64,000 nt of DNA from positions 1 through 64,000 of the forward strand of contig CACYME010000011.1 in assembly GCA_902775475.1 (NCBI GenBank). Direction: 5' to 3'. This document shows positions 1-7,662 of this stretch, one piece after another. The stretch comes from an uncultured Prevotellaceae bacterium (GTDB lineage Bacteria; Bacteroidota; Bacteroidia; Bacteroidales; Bacteroidaceae). Every line of letters starts with the position of its first letter. Position 1 is the stretch's first letter. The notes under the pieces are model-generated. The model saw only the letters and a list, made by a program, of their open reading frames with translations, was not told the DNA's origin and did no database searches. The position numbers and the translations under genes were made by a program.

Positions 1-240
1 AATTTTGCCGATTTTGGGGCCGTTTTCCGTTTCTGTAAGCACGCCTCAGATGAAAAAGTCAACGCCAAATTTTTCTGCGGCGTTGACTTTTTTCAGCCGT
101 CGAAGGGGTTTTGAGGCGGTTTTGAGGCTAAGCGGCTGAAAACCAGCGTTTTTGTCGAACCCTCTAAAAACAGGCGTTTTTTCGACCAAAAAGTTTTTTC
201 GTGCAGAATTTTCAAAATATGAGGGCCTTTAACGGTTTTG
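1..240 (-). repeat. Truncated, inverted copy A of the ~417-bp dispersed repeat
   Basis: Read on the minus strand, this stretch follows the same order of blocks as the copies at 16.3, 38.3 and 52.0 kb: a CATATTTTGAAAATTCT block, a CGAAAAAACTTTT block, the GTCAACGCC/GGCGTTGAC stem (58-87) and GCGTGCTTACAGAAACG. It is clearly more diverged than the other three and is cut by the window edge. No coding sequence is supported here. Confidence 0.75.
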
Positions 241-328
241 GGGAGCCTCTCGTTTTAACATCCTTTTAGTTTTTGGGGTGGTCTGCGACTCTGCGCGGGA
301 TAAAAGGGAGAGGAGGGGAGGGGAGGGG

Positions 329-347
329 GACGCAACGCTGTTGCGTC
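329..347. repeat. 19-bp palindrome GACGCAAC-GCT-GTTGCGTC
   Basis: A perfect 8-bp inverted repeat with a 3-bp loop, followed by a CATAGAGAGAC block. The same block in the opposite orientation, with one mismatch, is at 38196-38214, also next to a copy of the large repeat. A variant is at 54811-54829. G-rich or C-rich runs flank the first two copies. Confidence 0.75.
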
Positions 348-454
348 ATAGAGAGACTGGCGGAAAAGGGGGTGGTTTTCCTTCTTTTTTTGCCGATTAC
401 TCACAGCGAAACAATTTTGAGACAAAAAGAAACAGCTGTTTCGGCGAAAATAGC

Positions 455-462
455 TACCTTTG
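455..462 (+). promoter_or_regulatory. -7 box TACCTTTG upstream of the CotH-like gene
   Basis: TACCTTTGCAG matches the Bacteroidetes -7 consensus TAnnTTTG, 45 bp before the chosen ATG at 507. A clear -33 TTTG at the usual spacing is not evident, so only the -7 element is called. Confidence 0.6.
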
Positions 463-506
463 CAGCAGAAATCAAAACCGTAGCATACACACACAGAACA
501 ATACGG

Positions 507-2300
507 ATGAAGCAAGTAAAGTTAGTTTTAGTTAATATGGTTAATAAAGTAGTTGTTATGGTGCGGGGGCTGATGGTTTCAGCCCTCGTATCTTTCGCCA
601 CAGCCACGGCGCTGTGGGCACAGACCCTCACCTCGACCAACCTGCCGCTGGTGCTCATCTACTGCGGTGAGGCCATCAACGCCCAGGCGAAGGTGCAGGC
701 CACGATGAAGATTATCTACCACCAGGACGGCGAGCTGAACAGCCCCACCGACACGCCTACCGACTACGACGGACGCGTGGGCATCAAGCTGCGCGGCAAC
801 AGCTCGCTCTCGTTCGCACAGAAGAAATACACCATTGAGACGCAGGACGCCGACGGCAACGACCTGAAGACGCCGCTGCTGGGCATGCCCGCCGAGAGCG
901 ACTGGGTGCTGCTGGCCCCCTACAACGACATCTCGCTGCTGCGCGACGTGTTCGCCTTCCAGCTCTGGACCGACATGGGCCACTGGGCACCGCGCACACG
1001 GCTCTGCGAGGTGCTCGTCAACGACGAGTATCAGGGCGTCTACGTGCTCAGCGAGAAAATCAAGCGCGACAAGGAGCGCGTGGACATTGCGAAGCTGAAG
1101 GAGGACGACGTGGAGGGCCGCGAGCTCACCGGCGGCTACATCGTGCGCGTGGATGCCTACGACGACGGCGACGCCACCTTCAAGTCGAAGGTGAAGGGCG
1201 TGCCCGAGAGCCAGGGCGGCGGCTTCGGCGGCTGGCCCTGGGGTGGCGGCGGACAGAGCACCGCCGTGACCTGGACCATCTACCACCCGAAGAAGGAGAA
1301 GCTGCAGCCACAGCAGAAAGCCTACATACAGGACTTCGTGGACCGCATGGAGCAGTCGTTCCAGGCACAGAACTGGAAGGACCCCGTGGAGGGCTATGCC
1401 CGCTACGTCGACGTGCCCTCGTTCGTGGACTATTTCATCCACACCGAGCTGAGCCTGAACGCCGACGGCTTTAAGCGCAGCGCCTACTTCTACAAGGACA
1501 AGGACGCCGCCGACGGCACCGAGGCGAAGATGGTGGCCGGACCGGTGTGGGACTACAACCTGGCCTATGGCGACTGCAACTTCTGCAACGCCAACAACGT
1601 GAGGGCCTGGGTCTACGAGGGCTGCACCACCAACCCCACGCCCGCCTTCTGGAAGCGCCTCACCACCGACCCGGCGTTCATGCAGCAGGTGCGCGAGCGC
1701 TATGCCCAGCTGCGCCACACGCTGCTCAGCCAGGAGCGCATCAACAGTTTCTTCGACACCCATGCCGAGCTGCTCAGCGAGGCCAAGGACCGCCACTACC
1801 AGAAGTATAGCGACCTGCTCGTTGACAACAGTCAGCAGCAGCAGGGCGGTGGCGGCGGCTGGCCGTGGTGGCCCTGGGGTGGGGGCAGCAGCAGTCCGGT
1901 GGCCTATTTCGCCGCCTATTTCGTGGGCTCCTATGCCGAGGAGATCAGCACGGTGAAGGAGTGGTTCCAGAAGCGCCTCGCCTTCCTCGACAGCCAGTGG
2001 GGCTACGACGACGCCACGTCGGGGCAGCGCGCCCTTAGGGGCGACGCCGGCTTCGACATCGATGTCGAGACCTTGCCCGCCGACCCGCAGCAGCTGCGCC
2101 TCGTGGTCAGTGCCGACCGTCCGCTGCGCCGCGTCGAGGTGTGCTCGCTCAGCGGTCAGCAACTGGTAGCCGCCGAGCTGCGTGACGGTCAGCGCCACAT
2201 GGCCCGCCGCTGCTCGCTCGTCTGCAGCCGCCAGCCCTGCGTCGTCGTCTGCCAGGCCACCGACGGCTCGAGGGCGTCGCGCACGCTGCTACAACGCTGA
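507..2300 (+). CDS. CotH kinase-like secreted protein
   Basis: This predicted exported protein of 597 aa belongs to the CotH family. The ATG at 507 is chosen because it follows the -7 box and opens a signal peptide (hydrophobic residues about 14-37, ending ALWAQ). CotH-like blocks are visible: LRGNSS around residue 93, GVYVLSEKIKRDKERVDI around 177-195, and GPVWDYNLAYGDCN around 345-358. Two glycine/tryptophan-rich inserts sit near residues 237-251 and 447-461. The last 70 residues (RRVEVCSLSGQQLV region) resemble the sorting tails of secreted Bacteroidetes proteins. CotH proteins are known as atypical kinases of secreted proteins in spore formers. Their role in Bacteroidales is unclear, so the substrate is unknown. 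The gene is monocistronic and ends before a good terminator. An upstream in-frame start at 273 would cover promoter DNA and is rejected. Confidence 0.8.
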   Translation: MKQVKLVLVNMVNKVVVMVRGLMVSALVSFATATALWAQTLTSTNLPLVLIYCGEAINAQAKVQATMKIIYHQDGELNSPTDTPTDYDGRVGIKLRGNSSLSFAQKKYTIETQDADGNDLKTPLLGMPAESDWVLLAPYNDISLLRDVFAFQLWTDMGHWAPRTRLCEVLVNDEYQGVYVLSEKIKRDKERVDIAKLKEDDVEGRELTGGYIVRVDAYDDGDATFKSKVKGVPESQGGGFGGWPWGGGGQSTAVTWTIYHPKKEKLQPQQKAYIQDFVDRMEQSFQAQNWKDPVEGYARYVDVPSFVDYFIHTELSLNADGFKRSAYFYKDKDAADGTEAKMVAGPVWDYNLAYGDCNFCNANNVRAWVYEGCTTNPTPAFWKRLTTDPAFMQQVRERYAQLRHTLLSQERINSFFDTHAELLSEAKDRHYQKYSDLLVDNSQQQQGGGGGWPWWPWGGGSSSPVAYFAAYFVGSYAEEISTVKEWFQKRLAFLDSQWGYDDATSGQRALRGDAGFDIDVETLPADPQQLRLVVSADRPLRRVEVCSLSGQQLVAAELRDGQRHMARRCSLVCSRQPCVVVCQATDGSRASRTLLQR

Positions 2301-2325
2301 CAAAACAAGGCTATAAATCCCTCAG

Positions 2326-2360
2326 AAAGGCGCACTTTATAAAAAAGTTGCGCCTTTTTG
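2326..2360 (+). terminator. Rho-independent terminator after the CotH-like gene
   Basis: AAGGCGCA and TGCGCCTT form a stem followed by a T run (TTTTTG), about 25 bp after the stop codon at 2300. Confidence 0.75.
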
Positions 2361-2382
2361 CATGGATGCTAAAAATATTTTG

Positions 2383-2390
2383 TAACTTTG
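2383..2390 (+). promoter_or_regulatory. -7 box TAACTTTG of the CoA-transferase transcript
   Basis: TAACTTTGCACCC is a textbook Bacteroidetes -7 element. A TTTTTG at 2355-2360 lies about 22 bp upstream and could be the -33 box. It overlaps the T run of the preceding terminator. The start point would be near 2397, before the small ORF at 2418. Confidence 0.7.
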
Positions 2391-2417
2391 CACCCAAATA
2401 GATAGTTAGGAGACGGC

Positions 2418-2498
2418 ATGGAGCTGACTTCCTTCGACGTCGATGACAGCAGCGCCAGCTTCACCGCTACGATGGTTATGGCCAAGATGGGCAATTGA
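2418..2498 (+). CDS. Candidate 26-residue upstream ORF or leader peptide
   Basis: An ATG at 2418 opens 26 codons ending in TGA at 2496-2498. The peptide starts MELTSFDVDDSSAS and ends MVMAKMGN. An AGGAG sequence lies 5 bp upstream of the ATG, unusual here because most genes in the window lack a clear Shine-Dalgarno. The ORF sits between the -7 box at 2383 and the CoA-transferase start at 2536, leaving 37 bp after its stop. It could be a regulatory leader, a small protein, or the 5' remnant of a lost gene. I do not recognise the sequence. No hairpin pair typical of an attenuator was seen. Confidence 0.4.
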   Translation: MELTSFDVDDSSASFTATMVMAKMGN

Positions 2499-2535
2499 AA
2501 GAGATTCTAAACAAATAAATAAAAACACATCAAGA

Positions 2536-4041
2536 ATGTCATTCACACGTATGACCGCTGCCGAGGCTGCAGCGCTGATTAAGAATGGAGAGAACCTGGC
2601 CATGAGCGGATTCACACCCGCCGGCGTGGCCAAGGCAGTGACGAAAGAGCTGGCCAAGATTGCTACGAAGGAGCACGAGGCTGGCCGCGAGTTCAAGGTG
2701 GGCATCTTCACCGGTGCCTCTACCGGACAGTCGACCGATGGCGACCTGGCCGTGGCACAGGCCATCAAGTACCGTGCCCCCTACACCACCAATCCCGACT
2801 TCCGCAAGCACGTGAACATGGGCGAGATTCCCTACAACGACCTGCACCTGAGCCACATGGCACAGGAGCTGCGCTACGGCTTCTATGGCGACATCGACTG
2901 GGCCATCCTCGAGGTCTGCGACATCGAGGAGGTGGGCGACGAGCTGCGCGTCTACCTGACCGCTGCCGGCGGCATCAGCCCCACGGCTGCCCGTCTGGCC
3001 AAGAAGGTCATCCTGGAGCTGAACCATTTCCACAGCCCCAACGCCAAGTACATCCACGACGTCTACGAGCCCCTCGACCCGCCCTATCGCAAGCCCATCC
3101 CCATCTTCAACGTCAGCGACCGCATCGGCAAGCCCTACGTGTCCATCCCACGCGAGAAAGTGGTGGGCGTGGTAGAGTGTAACATCCCCGACGAGGCTCG
3201 CGCTTTCAAGGACAGCGACCCCGTGACCGACAAGATTGGCTACCTGACGGCTGAGTTCCTCGTCAGCGAGCTGCACGCTGGCCGCATCCCCAAGGAGTTC
3301 CTGCCCCTGCAGAGCGGCGTAGGCTCGACGGCCAACGCCATTCTGGGCGCACTGGGCGAGGACAAGCACGTGCCCGACTTCAACATCTACACCGAGGTGA
3401 TTCAGAACTCCGTTATCGACATGATGCTCAATGGCCGTGTGAAGGACGCCAGCGCCTGCTCGCTCACCGTCTCTAACGAGTGCTTGATGCAGGTCTACGA
3501 CAACATCGGCTACTTCAAGGATCACCTGACGTTGCGCCAGAGCGAGATCTCGAACCACCCGGCCGTCATCCGCCGCCTCGGCGTCATCGCCATCAACACC
3601 GCCATCGAGTGCGACCTCTACGGCAACGTGAACTCCACGCACATCAGCGGCACGAAGATGATGAACGGCATCGGTGGCAGTGGCGACTTCGAGCGCAACG
3701 CCTACCTGAGCATCTTCACCTGCCCGTCGACGGCCAAGGGTGGCCTCATCTCGTCGATTGTGCCCTTCGTCAGCCATCAGGACCACTCGGAGCACGATGT
3801 CAACATCATCGTCACCGAGCAGGGTATCGCCGACCTGCGCGGCCACAGCCCCATGCAGCGTGCCGAGCTCATCATCGAGAACTGCGCGCACCCCGACTAC
3901 CGCCCGCTGCTGCGCGAATACCTGAAGCTGGGCACCGGCGGCCACACCCGCCACTGCCTCACCGCAGCTTTCGCCATGCACGACACGCTGGCTCGCAAGG
4001 GCGACATGCACCTGACGGACTTCTCTGAGTACGTTAAATAA
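2536..4041 (+). CDS. Acetyl-CoA hydrolase/transferase family CoA-transferase
   Basis: The product is 501 aa, the usual length for the family that includes succinyl-CoA:acetate and propionyl-CoA:succinate CoA-transferases. Visible features are the glycine-rich SGVGSTANAILGALG near residue 259, the IYTEVIQNS segment whose Glu287 matches the catalytic glutamate that forms the CoA thioester, and GIGGSGDFERNAYLS and VTEQGIADLRGHSP towards the C-terminus. The start MSFTRMTAAEAAALI is preferred over an in-frame start at 2443, which would add a basic tail unlike the family and overlap the small ORF. In Prevotella-like fermenters such enzymes exchange CoA between succinate and acetate or propionate in fermentation. 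Which acyl donor is used cannot be read from the sequence. The gene converges on the pseudouridine synthase gene only 9 bp away, with no obvious terminator between them. Confidence 0.88.
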   Translation: MSFTRMTAAEAAALIKNGENLAMSGFTPAGVAKAVTKELAKIATKEHEAGREFKVGIFTGASTGQSTDGDLAVAQAIKYRAPYTTNPDFRKHVNMGEIPYNDLHLSHMAQELRYGFYGDIDWAILEVCDIEEVGDELRVYLTAAGGISPTAARLAKKVILELNHFHSPNAKYIHDVYEPLDPPYRKPIPIFNVSDRIGKPYVSIPREKVVGVVECNIPDEARAFKDSDPVTDKIGYLTAEFLVSELHAGRIPKEFLPLQSGVGSTANAILGALGEDKHVPDFNIYTEVIQNSVIDMMLNGRVKDASACSLTVSNECLMQVYDNIGYFKDHLTLRQSEISNHPAVIRRLGVIAINTAIECDLYGNVNSTHISGTKMMNGIGGSGDFERNAYLSIFTCPSTAKGGLISSIVPFVSHQDHSEHDVNIIVTEQGIADLRGHSPMQRAELIIENCAHPDYRPLLREYLKLGTGGHTRHCLTAAFAMHDTLARKGDMHLTDFSEYVK

Positions 4042-4050
4042 AGAATTTTT

Positions 4051-5688
4051 TTAGAATGGGACGGGACAGCTGAACGTGAGCCGTTCGCCCGTCACGGGAT
4101 GATGGAAAGCCAGCTCGGCGGCATGCAAGAGGAGCCGCTGAGCTGGCTTTCCGTATAGGCGGTCGCCGACGATGGGGCAGCCGAGGCCCTCGGCGTGGGC
4201 GCAGTGCATGCGCAGCTGGTGGGTGCGCCCCGTGTGGGGAGTGAGGGCCACGCGGGCCCGCCCGTCCTCGACGCTGAGCACCTCGTAGTCGGTCACCGCC
4301 TCGCGGCCGTGCTCGTGGTCCACCACCTGGCGCGGACGGTCCAGCGGGTCGGGGCGCAGGGGCAGGCTGATGGTGCCCCGCTGCTGGGCGGGCACGCCGT
4401 CGAGCAGCGCTATATACCTTTTATATATCGTGCGCTCCAGGAACTGCCGCTGCAGCCGGTGGTAGGCCTCGCGCGTCAGCGCCACCACCAGCAGGCCGCT
4501 GGTGTCCTGGTCCAGGCGATGCACCATCCACACCTCGCCGTGTTGCCGCCTCAGCAGGCTCTCCACCGACTCCTCGCCCGTCAGCCCCGGCACCGAGAGC
4601 AGCCTCGCCGGCTTGTTGACCACACAGAATGTAAGTGAAGAGTGAAGAGTGAAGAGTGAAGAATCGGCTGCCGCCTCAGCATTTCCCTCCATGCGTGCGG
4701 TAGCAGATTCTTCACTGTTCACTCTTAACTCTTCACTTTTAAGCATCCACTCCAGGATGGGCTTGCACTTGCCGCGGCAGGCGGGATAGAACTGGCCGTG
4801 GTGGCGCACCTCCTGACGGGGCGAGCGACCCTGCCAGAACTCGGCTATCTGTACGGGTCGCAGACGGTGGAGGAAGGCATACTGCAACAGCTTCGGCGCA
4901 CAGCACTCGCCGGCACCCGACGGTGGAACGTGCTGTGGCGTGGGGGCGAAGATGGTGGTCAGCGTGCGCTGCTCGCCCGCCTCGTTCCGCATCACGAACT
5001 GGTCGAAGAGCCAGCGCTGCAGGGCGTCGGAGCGGTGCCGACGCTCCTCCCTGAGGCGTGCGATGGCCTCCTCCTGCGGCCTCAGCGCCTCCTCGGCATG
5101 GGCCACGGCGTCGCGCCAGCGCTGCTTCAGGCGGCGCAGCTCGGCCTTCTGGAACTGGCTCTCGCGCACCAGCGCCTCGCTGTCAGCCCCGGCATCGCGC
5201 TGTGCCTGTCGGCGAGCCCGTGCCTCGTTCATCAGCTGGCGGTAGGCGCTGGTCTCCGCCTCGGCCTGCTGGCGCAGCCGGGCCAGCTGCTGGCGCTGGG
5301 TGGTCAGCTGTTCGTCGTGCTCCAGGGTGTCTATCTGGTGGTTGATGGCCGTGATGGCGGCCTCCTCGCGCTTAAAATAGCCGTCGGCTTGCAGGTAGTC
5401 GAACACCGCGGGCACGAACCAGGGCCAGTCCTCGCGCCCCCCAATCTGTCCGCTGTAGGCTGCCAGGAAGCCCAGGCACCCCTCGTCGTCGCGGCACACC
5501 AGCACGCCCAGCATCTTCCCCTCGGCCAGCTCGGCGGCCCATTCGGGGTGCGAGGCCACGTGGCGGCGCACCTCGGCGGCGGCGAGCAGTGCCAGCGGGT
5601 GGGGCTCGTAGCTGAAGGGGTTGTTCAGCCGCAGGGGCAGCTCGCCCTCGGCCTGCAGCGGGTGGAAGCGGTCGTCGGTGGTGGTCAT
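4051..5688 (-). CDS. RluA-family RNA pseudouridine synthase with N-terminal extension
   Basis: This 545-aa protein has a C-terminal RluA-type pseudouridine synthase domain (about residues 350-545). It carries the active-site block HRLDQDTSGLLVV, whose first Asp should be the catalytic nucleophile on uridine, and a THQLRMHCAH block. The N-terminal half holds a mixed domain and a long coiled coil (about 105-215). It also has the CCAPKLLQYAFL and FYPACRGKCKPILEWML segments, whose cysteines could bind metal. This extended layout occurs in Bacteroidetes members of the family. Residues about 317-352 (KSEELRVNSEE to LFTLHSSL) come from a 7-bp-repeat element inserted in frame in the linker before the catalytic domain. 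The ATG overlaps the upstream regulator's stop codon as ATGA, implying translational coupling. The RNA target is unknown. Confidence 0.85.
   Translation of the reverse strand: MTTTDDRFHPLQAEGELPLRLNNPFSYEPHPLALLAAAEVRRHVASHPEWAAELAEGKMLGVLVCRDDEGCLGFLAAYSGQIGGREDWPWFVPAVFDYLQADGYFKREEAAITAINHQIDTLEHDEQLTTQRQQLARLRQQAEAETSAYRQLMNEARARRQAQRDAGADSEALVRESQFQKAELRRLKQRWRDAVAHAEEALRPQEEAIARLREERRHRSDALQRWLFDQFVMRNEAGEQRTLTTIFAPTPQHVPPSGAGECCAPKLLQYAFLHRLRPVQIAEFWQGRSPRQEVRHHGQFYPACRGKCKPILEWMLKSEELRVNSEESATARMEGNAEAAADSSLFTLHSSLTFCVVNKPARLLSVPGLTGEESVESLLRRQHGEVWMVHRLDQDTSGLLVVALTREAYHRLQRQFLERTIYKRYIALLDGVPAQQRGTISLPLRPDPLDRPRQVVDHEHGREAVTDYEVLSVEDGRARVALTPHTGRTHQLRMHCAHAEGLGCPIVGDRLYGKPAQRLLLHAAELAFHHPVTGERLTFSCPVPF
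4632..4738. repeat. Inverted 7-bp-repeat (GTGAAGA) element inside the pseudouridine synthase gene
   Basis: Four copies of AGTGAAG at 4632-4660 face CTTCACT-type units at 4708-4738. The arms surround a centre of about 45 bp that is itself partly inverted (CGGCTGCCGC and GCGTGCGGTAGC). The element keeps the reading frame open and encodes a hydrophilic linker of about 35 residues. Confidence 0.75.
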
Positions 5689-7418
5689 AGCTCCATGATG
5701 AGTTCGTCGAGCTGTTCAGCGGTGCCGCGGATATTGGTGAACTTATAGTACATGCGCTTGCGTGCCTGGGTGATGGCGGCCTTGGTCTTGAAGAGGATGT
5801 CGGCCATGTCGGCGGGTGCCACGTGCAGCTTCAGCAGGTAGCAGATGCGCAGCTCGGTCTCCGAGAGTCGTGCCAGGGCGAGCAGTCGCTGCGAGAGGTG
5901 GTCGTAGATGTCGTCGAGACGCTGCGACAGGTCGGCCCACTCCTCGTCGCTGATGCGGAGCGGCTGCTGCGAGGGCAGCTTCAGGCGCTGGTAGACCTCC
6001 GTCTGCTGCAGGTCGGCCAGCAGGGCGTCGCGTCGCTGCTGGGTGGCCTCGATGCGCTGGTTCTCCAGTGCGAGCATGTTCGTCTCCAGCTCTATGCGGT
6101 GGGCGGCCTGTGCGTCGTTCTGCCGCCGTGCCTCGGCCAGCTCCTGGCTCAGGGCCGAGAGCTTGCGGCTGTTCTCGGCCTGCTGCCGTCGGCCCTGCTC
6201 GGCCTGCTCCTCCTTCTCACGGGCCAGCAGCTGCAGCTGCTGGCGGTCGGCCAGCTGCTTGTGCCGGTAGTAGCGCCGCGCCATCCAGGCCACCGCGCCC
6301 ATCAGGAGCAGCGCCGTGGCGAGCAGCCCGATGAAGAGCTGCTGCTGGCGGTTCTCCTGCTCCAGACGGTCGCGCTGCGCCTTCATGCTGTCGAAGTTGT
6401 AGCGGGCCTGGGTGCGCTTGGTCTCCTCCTGCTTCTGCTGGGCATACATCGAGTCCTGCGCTGCCGAGAGCCGCTCGTAGTAGTCGAGCGCCGCCGGAAG
6501 GTTGCCGCGCTGCCGCTCTAAGCGTGCCAGGACGTCAAGCACCTCCACCTCCCCCTGCCATTTATAGCGGCCCAGAAGCTTCTGGAAGTAGTAGATGGCC
6601 GAGTCCGTATGCTCCTGCCCCAAATGCCAGTAGGCCCAGTTGCCGTCGTTCAGCTCGTTGCGGGGCATCACCTCAAGCGCCTTGTCGAACTGCTCCGTCT
6701 GGATGTAGATGTCGCAGAGGCTTTGCATGGCATAAGGAACAATGTTTTCTTTCTGGGGTAAAGTTGCTCCCAATGCTATTGACTGCTTATAGTAGAAGAT
6801 AATACTGTCTATAGCGTTCTCAATGGAATAAACCCTGCCCATCAGGTGCGCCCCATGAGCCATACGTAGGGTGTCATTGTTAGCAACAGCAAAGCAATAA
6901 TATGCTTTATAATAAGGAACACAACTATTCAATGAGCGCTGGTCGAAAAATATATCTCCCAGCTCCCTATTAATTAGGCAAAGAAGTCTGTTGTCTTTGC
7001 AGTTCTCTGCTTCTGTTTTGGCTCTAAGAGCATATTCAACGGCAGTTGGATATTCATGGATTTGTGAAAAGACTTGTCCAATAAAAAGCAGAGCTTTGGC
7101 ATATTTATCGGTTGCTTTTTCTTTCTGATAATAGTTGCAAAGACGATTTATCAAAGGAAGGTTTTCTGTCGACAATTGATCATGCATGTATGCCTTTTCC
7201 AACTCTACCAAGTGCCGGTAATTGCTAATTTCCTCGGTTTCATCGATAGTTCCTGCCTGATAGGCTGCTAAAAGATGGTCACCCCTCACATGGCGGCCCT
7301 GCATATAAGCGCTATCGGCCTGCACCAGCTCCGTGGGGTAGTCCGGCCCACTGCTGCAAGCGTGAAGGAACAGGGCTATGGTGGCTATGAGCAAAAAGGT
7401 AAAGCGTCGGATGGTCAT
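5685..7418 (-). CDS. TPR-containing membrane regulator with C-terminal HTH
   Basis: The 577-aa product begins MTIRRFTFLLIATIALFLHACSS, a lipoprotein-like signal with Cys21 (LHAC). It then has TPR-like helices (about 35-330), a transmembrane helix (about 360-380, LFIGLLATALLLMGAVAW), a coiled coil rich in Gln, Glu and Arg (about 385-475), and a C-terminal segment, SETELRICYLLKLHVAPADMADIL..., that resembles a LuxR-type HTH. This is a known Bacteroidetes architecture for one-component TPR regulators; the signal sensed is not known. The start at 7418 follows AGGAAC and a strong promoter. An upstream start at 7466 would cover the -7 box. The stop overlaps the next gene's ATG. DNA coding for residues about 48-231 is strikingly AT-rich compared with the rest. 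It is divergent from the frameshifted secreted gene at 7663, which is a plausible target. Confidence 0.78.
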   Translation of the reverse strand: MTIRRFTFLLIATIALFLHACSSGPDYPTELVQADSAYMQGRHVRGDHLLAAYQAGTIDETEEISNYRHLVELEKAYMHDQLSTENLPLINRLCNYYQKEKATDKYAKALLFIGQVFSQIHEYPTAVEYALRAKTEAENCKDNRLLCLINRELGDIFFDQRSLNSCVPYYKAYYCFAVANNDTLRMAHGAHLMGRVYSIENAIDSIIFYYKQSIALGATLPQKENIVPYAMQSLCDIYIQTEQFDKALEVMPRNELNDGNWAYWHLGQEHTDSAIYYFQKLLGRYKWQGEVEVLDVLARLERQRGNLPAALDYYERLSAAQDSMYAQQKQEETKRTQARYNFDSMKAQRDRLEQENRQQQLFIGLLATALLLMGAVAWMARRYYRHKQLADRQQLQLLAREKEEQAEQGRRQQAENSRKLSALSQELAEARRQNDAQAAHRIELETNMLALENQRIEATQQRRDALLADLQQTEVYQRLKLPSQQPLRISDEEWADLSQRLDDIYDHLSQRLLALARLSETELRICYLLKLHVAPADMADILFKTKAAITQARKRMYYKFTNIRGTAEQLDELIMEL

Positions 7419-7443
7419 GGTAGTTCCTGTCTTTTTGTTGTTG

Positions 7444-7475
7444 CAAAGATAGCTATTTTGCATCAATGGAGCAAA
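7444..7475 (-). promoter_or_regulatory. Promoter of the TPR regulator operon
   Basis: On the minus strand TTTG (7475-7472), a 20-bp spacer and TATCTTTG (7451-7444) match the Bacteroidetes -33/-7 consensus exactly. The start codon is 26 bp downstream of the -7 box. Confidence 0.8.
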
Positions 7476-7490
7476 AAAATAGCCGAAAAA

Positions 7491-7540
7491 GAGTTAACAA
7501 AGAGTTAACAAAAGCCCTTTTAGTTAACAAAGAGTTTACA
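7491..7540. repeat. Direct repeats of GAGTTAACAAA in a divergent promoter region
   Basis: GAGTTAACAAA at 7491-7501, GAGTTAACAAA at 7502-7512, TAGTTAACAAA at 7521-7531 and GAGTTTACA at 7532-7540 occur in two pairs, each with 11-bp spacing. A further GTTAAC lies at 7551-7556. They sit between two divergent -33/-7 promoters and are candidate operator sites. Confidence 0.6.
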
Positions 7541-7574
7541 TTTTCGGCCTGTTAACTACTTGTCAACTCGATTC

Positions 7575-7606
7575 TTTGGCCTCAGAACTTTTGCACCCTA
7601 ACTTTG
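7575..7606 (+). promoter_or_regulatory. Promoter of the frameshifted secreted-protein gene
   Basis: TTTG at 7575-7578, a 20-bp spacer and TAACTTTG at 7599-7606 fit the Bacteroidetes consensus. The ATG at 7663 lies 56 bp downstream of the -7 box. Confidence 0.78.
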
Positions 7607-7662
7607 CACCCGAGAAACGCCGGAAACGGCAAAAGTAAAGAACCAATTAAAACTTCAAAGAC

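Noticed and set aside
273-506. N-terminal 78-codon extension of the CotH-like gene
   Set aside because: It would place the promoter and a G-rich repeat in coding sequence, ahead of a normal signal peptide.
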